From: an uncultured Collinsella sp. | Lineage (GTDB): Bacteria; Actinomycetota; Coriobacteriia; Coriobacteriales; Coriobacteriaceae | Direction of reading: 5' to 3' | Assembly: GCA_900754075.1 (NCBI GenBank) | Contig: CAAEBN010000071.1 | Span: 1 to 42,196 of the forward strand | Length of the DNA stretch: 42,196 nucleotides | Shown here: piece after piece, positions 22,719 to 30,765 of the stretch | Numbering within the stretch: position 1 is the first letter of the stretch | Layout: every line of letters begins with the position of its first letter | Notes under the pieces: generated by a model | Told to the model about the DNA's origin: nothing | Databases searched by the model: none | What the model saw: only the letters and a program-made list of their open reading frames with translations | Position numbers and translations under genes: made by a program

Positions 22719-23060
22719 ATGTCCGAGCCCGCAACTGCTGCCGGCATGAACACGCTCGTCGCCGTGGCCATCGCCCCGTGCGGCACCGGCGATGAGCTGT
22801 CCGCCGAGGTCGCCGAGGTCGTGCGCGTCATTCGCGAGAGCGGCCTTCCCAACCGTACCACCTCGATGTTCACCGAAATCGAGGGCGACTGGGACGAGGT
22901 CATGCAGGTCGTGCGCGACGCAACCTTTGTGTTGGCGAGCAAGGGCATCCGCACCGAAGTCGTGCTCAAAGCCGATATTCGACCCGGATTTACCGACACC
23001 ATGACCGGCAAACTCGAGCGCATGGAAGCACAGATCAAAAAGCAGGAGGAAGCACGATGA
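22719..23060 (+). CDS. Thiamine-binding protein (MTH1187/YkoF-like)
   Basis: Protein of 113 residues resembling the MTH1187/YqgV (PF01910) ferredoxin-like-fold family that binds thiamine or its precursors. Recognisable features are the start VAVAIAPCGTGDELSAEVAEVV, then the central TTSMFTEIEGDWDEVMQVV. It begins three bases after the thiM stop, with GGAGG upstream, and its end overlaps thiE. Position in a TPP-controlled operon supports a role in binding HMP or thiamine, perhaps handing substrate to ThiE or a transporter. The exact role is not established. Confidence 0.87.
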   Translation: MSEPATAAGMNTLVAVAIAPCGTGDELSAEVAEVVRVIRESGLPNRTTSMFTEIEGDWDEVMQVVRDATFVLASKGIRTEVVLKADIRPGFTDTMTGKLERMEAQIKKQEEAR

Positions 23061-23752
23061 GCATCCGCGACAACCTTGATATCTCGGCCTATCTGGTACT
23101 CGGCCCCGAAAACACGCTGGGGCGCCCCGTGGGCGATGTAGTGGCCCAGGCGCTCGACGCAGGCTTTACCTGCATCCAGGTGCGCTCCAAGGTGGCAAGC
23201 GCCCGCGAGATCATCGCGCTGACCGGCGACGCCGCGCAGGCAATCGCACAGGCTGGCAAGACCGGTCAGGTCGCCTTGCTGATCGACGACCGCCTGGACT
23301 GCGTACTTGCCGCGCGCGAGCAGGGCATCGCTGTCGACGGCGTGCACGTGGGTCAGAGCGATATTCCCGTCGAGGTCTGCCGCAAGCTTCTGGGCCCCGA
23401 CGCCATCGTGGGCCTTTCGGCCCGTTGCGAGGAGATGCTCGAGTACGTCAAGACCGCCGACATGAGCCTAGTCGACTACCTGGGCATCGGCCCACTCCAC
23501 GAGACTGAGACCAAGCGCGATTGCGGACGCGCAGCCGATGGCTCCATCATCACCAAGAGCTTTGAGGACCTGGCCGCCCTCCACGCGGCAAGCCCCGTGC
23601 CCATCGTGGTGGGCGGCGGCGTCAAGACGGCCGACCTGCCGCAGCTCAAGGCCACCGGCGTCGACGGCTTCTTTGTGGTGAGCGCCGTCTGCAGCGCCGA
23701 CGACCCCTACGCCGCAGCCAAGGAGCTCGTCGAAACCTGGCAGCAGGCATAG
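23057..23752 (+). CDS. thiE: Thiamine-phosphate synthase
   Basis: Joins HMP-pyrophosphate and thiazole phosphate to thiamine phosphate; 231 residues forming a TIM barrel. Visible are FTCIQVRSK (QxR), VALLIDDRLDCVLA (NDR-type motif), DGVHVGQSDIPVEVCRKLLG, IVGLSARCEEM, VDYLGIGPLHETETK and PIVVGGGVKTADLP, all in the ThiE order. The gene overlaps the preceding one by four bases (ATGA), indicating translational coupling. With thiM it completes thiazole salvage. No thiD or HMP biosynthesis gene is in the window. Confidence 0.95.
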   Translation: MSIRDNLDISAYLVLGPENTLGRPVGDVVAQALDAGFTCIQVRSKVASAREIIALTGDAAQAIAQAGKTGQVALLIDDRLDCVLAAREQGIAVDGVHVGQSDIPVEVCRKLLGPDAIVGLSARCEEMLEYVKTADMSLVDYLGIGPLHETETKRDCGRAADGSIITKSFEDLAALHAASPVPIVVGGGVKTADLPQLKATGVDGFFVVSAVCSADDPYAAAKELVETWQQA

Positions 23753-23794
23753 GCTCAGGCCGAGCAGCTGATCCGCAGCCTCATATCTTCAATA

Positions 23795-23844
23795 GCGGAA
23801 AGCGCATCCCAGTTTGGACCTCCATTCCGGGATGCGCTTTCCGC
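23795..23844. terminator. Hairpin between convergent thiE and patatin genes
   Basis: GCGGAAAGCGCATCCC and its complement form a 16-bp stem with an 18-base loop. There is no good T-run, but the location and stability suit a bidirectional terminator. Confidence 0.6.
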
Positions 23845-23853
23845 ATGCGACCC

Positions 23854-24723
23854 TTACCCCGCCAGATACGCTTCCAACGCCGGCAAAGTCGCCTCCGCAT
23901 CGTGGCGGCCGATCTGATAGATGCGCTCGAGCTCATCGGGCTCGCGGCACAGCGACGGCACCTTCACCGATTCGCTCGGACGCACCACAAAGATTTCGCC
24001 GGCGGCCTCGCGACGTGCCAGGTCATCGAGCGTGGCATTGTAAACCTCATGCCGATGCTCAAGCGCTGCGACAAACTCCGGGTAGTGACGGAACACGCGC
24101 CGCAGCATGGGCATCACGCTGTTGGGCTGCTTCACAAAACCCGTCGGCTGCGTGAGTACCACGATATTGCGGTCATACCCCTGCGAAAACAGCCAAGCGC
24201 TGGGAATGGAATCAGCCACGCCACCATCCAGATACTTATGCCCGTCAATAGCAACGGGACGCGTCGCCACGGGAATCGCCGATGACGCCCGAATCCACTC
24301 GATATCCCGCTCGTCGCCATAGGGCAGGTCGTGGTAGACGGCCTTGCCCGTCTCGATATCGGTGCACACGCACGTAAACCGCATGGGACAGGCGCGATAC
24401 GCCTCCAAGTCAATGGGATCGCGCTCGATAGGCACCTCGTGATAGGCAAAATCGGCATTGAACATATCGCCGGTCCGCAGCCAGCTTGCTACACCCGCAT
24501 AGCGCTTGTCGGCACAATAGGCCTTGTTGTAGCGAATGGCGCGCCCGATCTGCCGCGATTTAAAGTTGTAGCCAAACGCCGCGCCCGCCGAGACACCCAC
24601 CATATGGTCGCAGGTCAAACCGTGCTCCATCCAAACGTCGAGCACGCCCGCCGTATACATACCGCGGTAGCCGCCTCCCTCGAGCGCGAGTCCCACCGTG
24701 CGCGTCGTATCCGGCTGTGCCAT
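23854..24723 (-). CDS. Patatin-like phospholipase (YjjU-like)
   Basis: Protein of 289 residues. Patatin landmarks: oxyanion loop EGGGYRG (15-21), nucleophile elbow GVSAG with Ser45, and the catalytic Asp in YLDGGVADSIPS. It most resembles bacterial YjjU-type cytosolic patatins. Probable acyl ester or lysophospholipid hydrolysis; no signal peptide or membrane segment is visible. The ATG at 24723 is chosen because the catalytic fold begins immediately after it and GGAG lies eight bases upstream. Upstream in-frame codons would add a tail with no family counterpart. Confidence 0.87.
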   Translation of the reverse strand: MAQPDTTRTVGLALEGGGYRGMYTAGVLDVWMEHGLTCDHMVGVSAGAAFGYNFKSRQIGRAIRYNKAYCADKRYAGVASWLRTGDMFNADFAYHEVPIERDPIDLEAYRACPMRFTCVCTDIETGKAVYHDLPYGDERDIEWIRASSAIPVATRPVAIDGHKYLDGGVADSIPSAWLFSQGYDRNIVVLTQPTGFVKQPNSVMPMLRRVFRHYPEFVAALEHRHEVYNATLDDLARREAAGEIFVVRPSESVKVPSLCREPDELERIYQIGRHDAEATLPALEAYLAG

Positions 24724-25045
24724 GCGACCATCTCCGTTCCTGCGTTTAAAACCGGGACAAGTATACCCGTCAACATATATCGTCTCAGTCGCATTTTTAT
24801 CGGACATCGCATCGTCGCGCTGCCGTTTGTCGAATAATGGCCGCCCACAGCATGCGCACCCATATATAATTGTGTGCTGTTGTTTATACTACGCAGTAGT
24901 TATCAACAGCGAACATTAGCCGGTAAAGTAACCCAACAACGCAGCAAGGCGGGGCCTGGATACACGCAAAGCGCCGAACAACAACGCGTGTGCACTACGA
25001 GCTCGCCCGACGCAATCCGCCCGACCTCAGAAAGCCGCTTACGAC
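24724..25045. other. Divergent intergenic region, patatin / c-di-GMP protein
   Basis: About 320 bases with no convincing gene. It holds TATAAT- and TATACT-like elements (around 24865-24895) reading toward the c-di-GMP gene, and a small dyad ACTAC-GCA-GTAGT at 24890-24902. The predicted leader is about 140 bases. The block ACGCAAAGC (24964-24972) recalls part of the GEMM-I c-di-GMP riboswitch, but the other conserved blocks are missing. The frame of the downstream gene is open back to 24932 without an earlier ATG. Confidence 0.5.
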
Positions 25046-27763
25046 ATGGATACTGTCAGCAATTACACCGAAACGCTCGAAAAGACCGTTCGCGACCTTC
25101 TCGAGCGTCAGGATGATCTGATTAGGACCGCCTTTACCGACCAGCTTACCGGACTTGGCAACCGCGGCGGCTTTGCTCGCTCCTTAGAGGAAATCTGGGA
25201 GCAGGAACTGCCCGTGACCATGGCGTTTATCGACATCGATAACCTTAAGCACTGCAACGACATCTTTGGGCATGACGAGGGCAACCGCTATATCTTGCAG
25301 GTAAGCCTCTATCTCAAGCTGTATATGAAGGTGGACGAGGCGGCGTTTCGCATAGGCGGCGACGAGTTTGCCATCCTGTCTACGGTTGCGACCGAGGACG
25401 ACCTCGCCGAACGTCTGGAACACTGCCGAACGGTCCTGCTCAAAAACAACGATTCCGAGATGCCTCACTCGTTTAGCTACGGAGTGTCACATGCCGACCC
25501 CGCCCTGGGCGAGGCCCCCAATCGCATGACACTCGATGCCGACCATCGCATGTACGACTACAAGCTACGTCATGCCGTACACCTTGATCGGCGCAATATC
25601 TCGCAAGTCCACACCGACGACTTCGAAATAAGCGATCGCATTTTCGACGCCTTTTCGATGCTCAACGAGGGCCGCTATTTCTTTATCGAGAACTTGGACA
25701 AACATCGCACCCTTTGGTCGCAAGGCGCCTTGCGCGATCTTGGCCTTCCCTCGGAGCACATAGACAACTGTCGCGATTACTGGAAAACGCGCGTGCATCC
25801 CGATGACCTTGAGGCCTACATCAACGACATCGACCAGGTCTATAACGGCACCAAGCACCGTCGCGTCATGCAGTATCGTGTGCGCAATGCCGTCGGCGAC
25901 TACGTCCTCTGCCGTGCTCGCGGGTTTCGCATCGACGGCGACGAAAATGTCCCCTCGCTCTATGTCGGCGAGCTCGTCAACCACTCACTTGCCGAAACCG
26001 TCGACGCCGCGACAGGCCTCGGCACCCAGCGCATGTTGGTCAATGCCATCGACGCCTGTCGTTGCGACCGTTGCGAGACGGGCCTTATAGCGGTGCGCGT
26101 TCGTGGCACGACAAAGCTCAACGAGCTCTACGGAGCCGAGGCTGTCGACAACATGCTCGCCGAATACGCAGGCCGCATGCTGTCGATCACCCGCGGCAGG
26201 AGCAGGGTCTACCGTTCACGTAGCGTCCAGTTCGTCGTGCTCAGCAATGACCTGGACCACGAGGCATTCGAGCAACTGACCCGCCACCTTAAAGAGGCCG
26301 TTTTCGCTCCCGTGCAAATCGCAGGCGACACCATTGCTCCCGTCTGTCTTGTCGTCCCGACCTTTTACGAACGCCTGGACTCCCAAGCATCGACTGTTTT
26401 GGGCGAACTCGATCGTCGCCTTCGCACGGCCGGCGGACTTGTTCCCAACGACAGTCTGCCCATACCCGAGATGGAACGCAAAGGCGCCGTCGCCGAGCAC
26501 CTCGACATGCTCACAGGCCTCTACCGCCCCAGCGAGTTTATGCGGCGCGCCAACGCATTTCTCAAGACAAGGCGCGACGGCGCTTGGTGTATCGCCACCG
26601 TCGACATGGGCCACATGCGCCTATTTAACGAATGGTATGGACAGGCCGAAGGCGACCGTATGCTTGCCGATGTGGGCACGGTGCTCAAGGATATCGAGAA
26701 CGCCGACATGGGTGTCGCGGGATACTGGGGACAAGACGACTTTTGTCTGCTCATACCCTTTGAGCACGATTTCGTTCACCGAGTCTATGCGCGCGTGCGC
26801 GAGGCTGTAGCCAAGCACGACGACGGCGTAGGCTTTTGGCCGTCCATGGGCGTATGCCCCATCGACGCTAGCGAGGAAATCACCATCGATGCCCAGGCCA
26901 AGGCCATGTTTACCAATCGACGCGCCAAAAACGACTTCAAGGAGCGCATTGCTATTTTCCGCCCCGAGGAATATGAGCACGAGATTGCGTTCCACCGCAC
27001 GCTGACCGAGTTCCAATACGCGCTCTCAAACGGCCGTATCACGTACTACCTGCAGCCCCAGGTCGATATGGAAACCGGCGAGATTATTGGCGCCGAAGCA
27101 CTCACCCGCTGGATTGACAAGGACGGCTCTCTCATTTCGCCCGCAACGTTTATCCCCGCACTCGAGGAAAGCGGCTTTGTGGTGACGCTCGACAAGTACA
27201 TTTGGCAGGGTGTCGCCTCGTGGCTGCGCGAGCGCATCGATCGAGGGCTTCGTGTGGTTCCGGTTTCGCTTAATGTGTCGCGCGTGGATATCCTTGCCTG
27301 CGACGTTGCCGAGCATATGGGGGCGCTCGCCGCCCAATACAACCTACCGCCCGAGCTCATGCGTATCGAGATTACCGAGACGGCTTATACGGGAGAGTCC
27401 GAGGCCGTGGACAAACTGACGGCCGACCTGCACACCCGCGGCTTCTCGACCTATATGGACGATTTTGGCACCGGTCAGTCCACGCTCGCGATGCTCAAGA
27501 ACGTCAACGTCGACGTCATCAAGCTCGACCGCGCCTTTGTGCCCACCGACCGCGATCAAGGCCGCAGCACGCAAATCATTTCATCGATGCTCGAAATGGC
27601 GCAGTCGCTCCATCTGCCCGTCGAGGTCGAAGGCGTCGAGACAAATGAGCAGGCGAACATGCTACGACAAATGGGTGCCCGCTACGCTCAGGGCTTCCTC
27701 TACTACCGCCCCATGCCGGCGAAGGATTTTGAGGCATTGCTCGATGGTGGCAATAACAACTGA
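25046..27763 (+). CDS. Multi-domain c-di-GMP enzyme: GGDEF-PAS-degenerate GGDEF x2-EAL
   Basis: Protein of 905 residues without membrane segments, so cytosolic. After a short coiled region the first GGDEF domain (about 25-180) looks active: FIDIDNLKHCND and FRIGGDEF (GGDEF at 104-108). The I-site RxxD is not conserved (KVDE). Next comes a PAS-like domain (about 195-315), a GGDEF-like fold without the signature, then a third with GQDDF in place of GGDEF. The C-terminal EAL domain (about 640-895) has EALTRW, the Asn in SLNVSRVD, EITETAYT, MDDFGTGQST, VIKLDRAF and EGVET, so phosphodiesterase activity is expected. Synthesis and breakdown may be balanced by the PAS signal; which dominates cannot be told. 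The ribosome site is weak. The following gene at 27889 is a paralogue of its first half. Confidence 0.88.
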   Translation: MDTVSNYTETLEKTVRDLLERQDDLIRTAFTDQLTGLGNRGGFARSLEEIWEQELPVTMAFIDIDNLKHCNDIFGHDEGNRYILQVSLYLKLYMKVDEAAFRIGGDEFAILSTVATEDDLAERLEHCRTVLLKNNDSEMPHSFSYGVSHADPALGEAPNRMTLDADHRMYDYKLRHAVHLDRRNISQVHTDDFEISDRIFDAFSMLNEGRYFFIENLDKHRTLWSQGALRDLGLPSEHIDNCRDYWKTRVHPDDLEAYINDIDQVYNGTKHRRVMQYRVRNAVGDYVLCRARGFRIDGDENVPSLYVGELVNHSLAETVDAATGLGTQRMLVNAIDACRCDRCETGLIAVRVRGTTKLNELYGAEAVDNMLAEYAGRMLSITRGRSRVYRSRSVQFVVLSNDLDHEAFEQLTRHLKEAVFAPVQIAGDTIAPVCLVVPTFYERLDSQASTVLGELDRRLRTAGGLVPNDSLPIPEMERKGAVAEHLDMLTGLYRPSEFMRRANAFLKTRRDGAWCIATVDMGHMRLFNEWYGQAEGDRMLADVGTVLKDIENADMGVAGYWGQDDFCLLIPFEHDFVHRVYARVREAVAKHDDGVGFWPSMGVCPIDASEEITIDAQAKAMFTNRRAKNDFKERIAIFRPEEYEHEIAFHRTLTEFQYALSNGRITYYLQPQVDMETGEIIGAEALTRWIDKDGSLISPATFIPALEESGFVVTLDKYIWQGVASWLRERIDRGLRVVPVSLNVSRVDILACDVAEHMGALAAQYNLPPELMRIEITETAYTGESEAVDKLTADLHTRGFSTYMDDFGTGQSTLAMLKNVNVDVIKLDRAFVPTDRDQGRSTQIISSMLEMAQSLHLPVEVEGVETNEQANMLRQMGARYAQGFLYYRPMPAKDFEALLDGGNNN

Positions 27764-27819
27764 TACGCGCGCGCAAAACGCCACCGCCGAAGGGGGAATT
27801 TGCCTCCATTAGCTAACTT

Positions 27820-27850
27820 ATATCCCCAATTCAAACCGAATTGGGGATAT
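27820..27850 (+). terminator. Hairpin between the two c-di-GMP genes
   Basis: ATATCCCCAATT and AATTGGGGATAT are perfectly inverted with a 7-base loop, 39 bases before the second gene's start and without a T-run. It may be a terminator, a processing site or an operator. Its ATCCCC/GGGGAT arms resemble the palindrome at 6558-6581. Confidence 0.45.
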
Positions 27851-27888
27851 GATACAAACCATTGTTCCGCCCAAGGAGGTTATCCATC

Positions 27889-29418
27889 ATGAACGAGTCA
27901 TATCGCCTGGGTGAGCAATTGATTATTGCCTATCTCCAACGACTTGCGAATGGCATCTCGACCGCCGAACTCGATGTTGCCGCGCTGCCTGCTGAGCTAC
28001 GCGCCGTTGGTGAGCAACTGCAAAAGACGCATGCCATCCTGCAACAAGAGCGCCAGCTGCTTGAGCGCAACGCCTATATCGATCCGCTCACCAACTTGGG
28101 CAACCGCAGCGGACTCGACCGTCACGTCGAGCAACTCTGGCGCAAAGGCGACCCCTTCACCTGCGCCTATATTGACATCGACCATCTCAAGCATTGCAAT
28201 GATAGGTTTGGCCACGCCGAAGGCAATCGCTATATTCTGAGCATCTGCCGCACGCTCTCCGAAACCATGGAGCACGATGAGATGCTGTTCCGTATCGGTG
28301 GAGACGAGTTTGTGCTTATCTCGCTCTCCGCAAACGAGACTGAACTCGAGCAGCGCCTGGAGCAGGTACGTGCCGGGCTGATCGAGGCGAGCTCAGGTGG
28401 CAAGGCGCCCATGATCGCCAGCTTTAGCTTTGGCTGCTCGCGCGTCGATCCACTTGCCGGCGACACGCGTCGCCAGATGACGATGGATGCCGATCGCAAG
28501 ATGTATCGCTATAAGCTTATGCATCGTGTACAGCAACCGGAAAACAATGACGCGCCGCAACGCCCAATCGTCGATCAACTTCCGTGCAACGACCGGGTGT
28601 TCCAGGCGATCTCCATGAGCTCCGAGACACGCTATCCGTTCATCCTTAACCTCGATACTGGAGAATCGCAATGGTCGGTTAACGCCGTGCGCGATTTTGA
28701 CCTGCCCTCCCAGCACCCTTTTAACTCGCTCGACATGTGGCTCGCCCGCGTTCATCCCGAGGACCGCGACAACGTACGCGCCGAGCTCGACATGGTGATA
28801 AACGGCACGTGGCATTTCCACTACATGCAGTATCGCGTAATGGATGCCACCGGAAAATATGCGCTTTGCGACTGCACGGGCTACCGCTTGGACGGCACCG
28901 ATACCGAGCCCAGCATGTATGTGGGCATTATCATCAACCGAAGCCTAGCGGATACGACCGACTCGGTAACGGGCCTGGGCGATGTCCACGCGCTGGTCAA
29001 CGCTATTGGAGAGATGCGCCGCGTGCCGCACGAGGCAGGCTCTATTGCCATTAAGGTCGACGATATCGCCGAGGTCAATGCCCGCTTTGGATTCGATGCA
29101 GGCGACCGCGTGCTCGCCGAAAGCGCCGCCTGCCTCATGGATTGTTCGCGCGGCAAGGGCCGCCTGTTCCGCTCGACGGGGCCGACATTCGTGGCACTCT
29201 TCGATGAGCTCGGCCCCGAGGCAATCGATGAGATCGCAAGCGACATCGAACGGTTCCTGGGTTCTCCCGTGCTCATCGGCTCGCTTGAATATCAGCCGCC
29301 CATTCGCGTGGCGACGCTTCATCTGGACGGCGTCGACCGTCAGCCCGTTTCCATTTTGAACGAGCTCAAAGCGTTGCTTAAAGAGGCACCGCAAGTACCG
29401 GGCACCAAGCTGAACTAG
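27889..29418 (+). CDS. Diguanylate cyclase: GGDEF-PAS-degenerate GGDEF
   Basis: Protein of 509 residues, cytosolic. An N-terminal helical segment (about 1-60, likely coiled coil) leads to a GGDEF domain with YIDIDHLKHCND and FRIGGDEFVLIS, consistent with an active cyclase lacking an RxxD inhibitory site. A PAS-like domain (YPFILNLDTGESQWSVNAV, then VHPEDRDN and YRVMDATGKYALCDCTGY) and a GGDEF-like fold without signature (GRLFRSTGPTFVALF) follow. The domain order copies residues 1-480 of the preceding protein, so the two arose by duplication. AAGGAGGT lies eight bases before the ATG at 27889. Independent expression from the first gene is possible because of the hairpin between them. Confidence 0.88.
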   Translation: MNESYRLGEQLIIAYLQRLANGISTAELDVAALPAELRAVGEQLQKTHAILQQERQLLERNAYIDPLTNLGNRSGLDRHVEQLWRKGDPFTCAYIDIDHLKHCNDRFGHAEGNRYILSICRTLSETMEHDEMLFRIGGDEFVLISLSANETELEQRLEQVRAGLIEASSGGKAPMIASFSFGCSRVDPLAGDTRRQMTMDADRKMYRYKLMHRVQQPENNDAPQRPIVDQLPCNDRVFQAISMSSETRYPFILNLDTGESQWSVNAVRDFDLPSQHPFNSLDMWLARVHPEDRDNVRAELDMVINGTWHFHYMQYRVMDATGKYALCDCTGYRLDGTDTEPSMYVGIIINRSLADTTDSVTGLGDVHALVNAIGEMRRVPHEAGSIAIKVDDIAEVNARFGFDAGDRVLAESAACLMDCSRGKGRLFRSTGPTFVALFDELGPEAIDEIASDIERFLGSPVLIGSLEYQPPIRVATLHLDGVDRQPVSILNELKALLKEAPQVPGTKLN

Positions 29419-29422
29419 CGTC

Positions 29423-29467
29423 GTGGGGCGCGATGTGAAACACAAGCCGTTTCACATCGCGCCCCAC
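29423..29467 (+). terminator. 19-bp stem hairpin after cyclase gene
   Basis: GTGGGGCGCGATGTGAAAC and its exact complement are separated by 7 bases, starting five bases after the stop. There is no T-run, but the stem is very stable. Confidence 0.6.
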
Positions 29468-29529
29468 GCCATCTACCCTCTCGTGCGATAATCCTCCGCA
29501 GAAGTCACCGACAGCAGAGGGAGTTTGTG

Positions 29530-30153
29530 ATGAAGGTTCTTTTGGTCAATGGCAGTCCCAAGGCAAACGGCAACACCGCCCGCGCACTCGCCGAGGTCGC
29601 CGAGCAACTCAATGCCGAAGGCATTGATACCGAGGTGTTTCAGCTGGGCGCCAAGCCCATTCGCGATTGCATCGGTTGCGGCCAGTGCGGCAAGCTTAGC
29701 GGTCGCTGCACCTTTGACGACGACGTAGTGAACGAGCTCATCGCTGCCGCCGAGCAGGCAGACGGTTTTGTCTTTGGCTCGCCCGTCTACTACGCGCACC
29801 CCAGCGGACGCATCCTTTCGGCCCTCGATCGCGCCTTCTATGCAGGCGGGCATGCCTTTGAGCACAAACCCGGCGCCGCAGTCGCCGTCGCCCGTCGCGG
29901 CGGCACGTCGACCACGTTCGATGTACTCAACAAGTACTTCACCATTAAGCAAATGCCCGTAGTTGCTTCCACCTACTGGAACAACGTGTTTGGCCGCGTG
30001 CCCGGCGACGCCGATGGGGACGCCGAAGGCCTTGCCACCATGCGAAATATCGGCAAAAACATGGCGTGGCTCCTGCGCTGCATCGAGGCAGGACAGGCCG
30101 CCGGTATCAACGCACCCGATGCAGATCGAGCAACGACCAACTTCATTCGATAA
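29530..30153 (+). CDS. Flavodoxin-fold NAD(P)H-dependent reductase with four-cysteine motif
   Basis: Protein of 207 residues. The start MKVLLVNGSPKANGNTARAL binds FMN phosphate in the NADPH-dependent FMN reductase family, and VFGSPVYYAHPSGRILSALDR is the second flavin loop. The cysteines C-x2-C-x2-C-x6-C in DCIGCGQCGKLSGRC match the compact motif of iron-sulfur flavoproteins, so a [4Fe-4S] cluster beside FMN is plausible. Electron carrier or small-molecule reductase; substrate unknown. The ATG at 29530 follows AGAGGGAG by six bases. It is followed by an unusual structured leader of the next gene. Confidence 0.83.
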   Translation: MKVLLVNGSPKANGNTARALAEVAEQLNAEGIDTEVFQLGAKPIRDCIGCGQCGKLSGRCTFDDDVVNELIAAAEQADGFVFGSPVYYAHPSGRILSALDRAFYAGGHAFEHKPGAAVAVARRGGTSTTFDVLNKYFTIKQMPVVASTYWNNVFGRVPGDADGDAEGLATMRNIGKNMAWLLRCIEAGQAAGINAPDADRATTNFIR

Positions 30154-30154
30154 G

Positions 30155-30337
30155 TCCAGCGGCGGTAACCTCGATGTCCTATCAATGTCAGCGAAAAGCC
30201 AGCTGATGAGGCAAGGTGCCTTGAAAGAGGAGGGCGCTGGGCTTTTGCCCGCGCCCGACGATTGAAAGGCAGATTGCCCATCAGATGGCTTTGCAGCGTC
30301 GAGGTGACCGCCGTTCGTTAGAACGGCGGAGCAATAA
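30155..30337 (+). ncRNA. Structured leader RNA with switch-like architecture, class not recognised
   Basis: A 183-base gap before the ArsC-like gene. Outer helix: 30160-30174 pairs with 30299-30313 (15 positions, one mismatch). Inner helix: 30196-30212 pairs with 30276-30291 (AAGCCA/TGGCTT, CTGATG/CATCAG, GGC/GCC, with a mismatch and a bulged A). Apical hairpin: GGGCGC and GCGCCC around GGGC-TTTT-GCCC (30232-30256). A second, exclusive hairpin CCGCCGTTC-GTTA-GAACGGCGG (30308-30329) uses the 3' strand of the outer helix and covers part of the ribosome site GGAG (30328-30331). Folding of the large domain would thus free the ribosome site. I could not match it to TPP, cobalamin, SAM, lysine, glycine, c-di-GMP, fluoride, ZTP, M-box or T-box patterns. 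Confidence 0.7.
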
Positions 30338-30679
30338 ATGAATATTCAAATCTTCGGCACCAAAAAGTCCTTTGATACCAAGAAGGTCCAACGCTATTTT
30401 AAGGAGCGCCGCATTAAGGTGCAGTTTATTGACCTTAAGGAAAAGGAGATGAGCAAGGGCGAGCTCACGAGCGTGATGCAGGCGGTCGGCGGCATCGACA
30501 AGCTACTCAACCCCAAGGCCAAGGACGAGGAGACGCTCGCGCTCATCCAGCACCTCACCCCCAGCCAGCGCTTTGACAAGCTGCTCGAGAACCAGCAGGT
30601 TCTCGCCGAACCCATCGTGCGCAACGGCAAAAAGGCCACCGTCGGTTATTGCCCCGATGTATGGGGAGCCTGGGAGTAG
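30338..30679 (+). CDS. ArsC/Spx-fold protein lacking the N-terminal catalytic cysteine
   Basis: Protein of 113 residues of the ArsC/YffB/Spx thioredoxin-like family. The fold is recognisable from MNIQIFGTKKSFDTKKVQRYF, the central LKEKEMSKGELTSVM and the C-terminal AEPIVRNGKKATVGY. Family members carry a Cys (or CxxC) in the first loop, but here the loop reads KKSFDTKK with no Cys, so arsenate-reductase chemistry is not expected. The only cysteine is near the C-terminus (GYCPDVW). A role as a transcription or binding partner, as Spx has with RNA polymerase, is conceivable but not shown. Its translation start is under the structured leader described upstream, and a CobW GTPase follows after 86 bases. 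Confidence 0.8.
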   Translation: MNIQIFGTKKSFDTKKVQRYFKERRIKVQFIDLKEKEMSKGELTSVMQAVGGIDKLLNPKAKDEETLALIQHLTPSQRFDKLLENQQVLAEPIVRNGKKATVGYCPDVWGAWE

Positions 30680-30765
30680 CTTGTGTTATTTGCCGGCTCG
30701 TGGGTATAAGAGCAGGCGTTTGGCATAAGATTCAACTGTAAGCCATGTCTAACAAAGGAGGGCAC

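Noticed and set aside
24900..25045. Possible c-di-GMP (GEMM-I) riboswitch before the GGDEF/EAL gene
   Set aside because: Only ACGCAAAGC is recognisable; the other conserved blocks and the two-stem scaffold are not found.
30203..30226. Hammerhead-ribozyme-like CTGATGA followed by GAAA in the structured leader
   Set aside because: CTGATG pairs with CATCAG in the inner helix, stem II does not close properly on GAAA, and no cleavage-site arm (NUH with stem III) is found.
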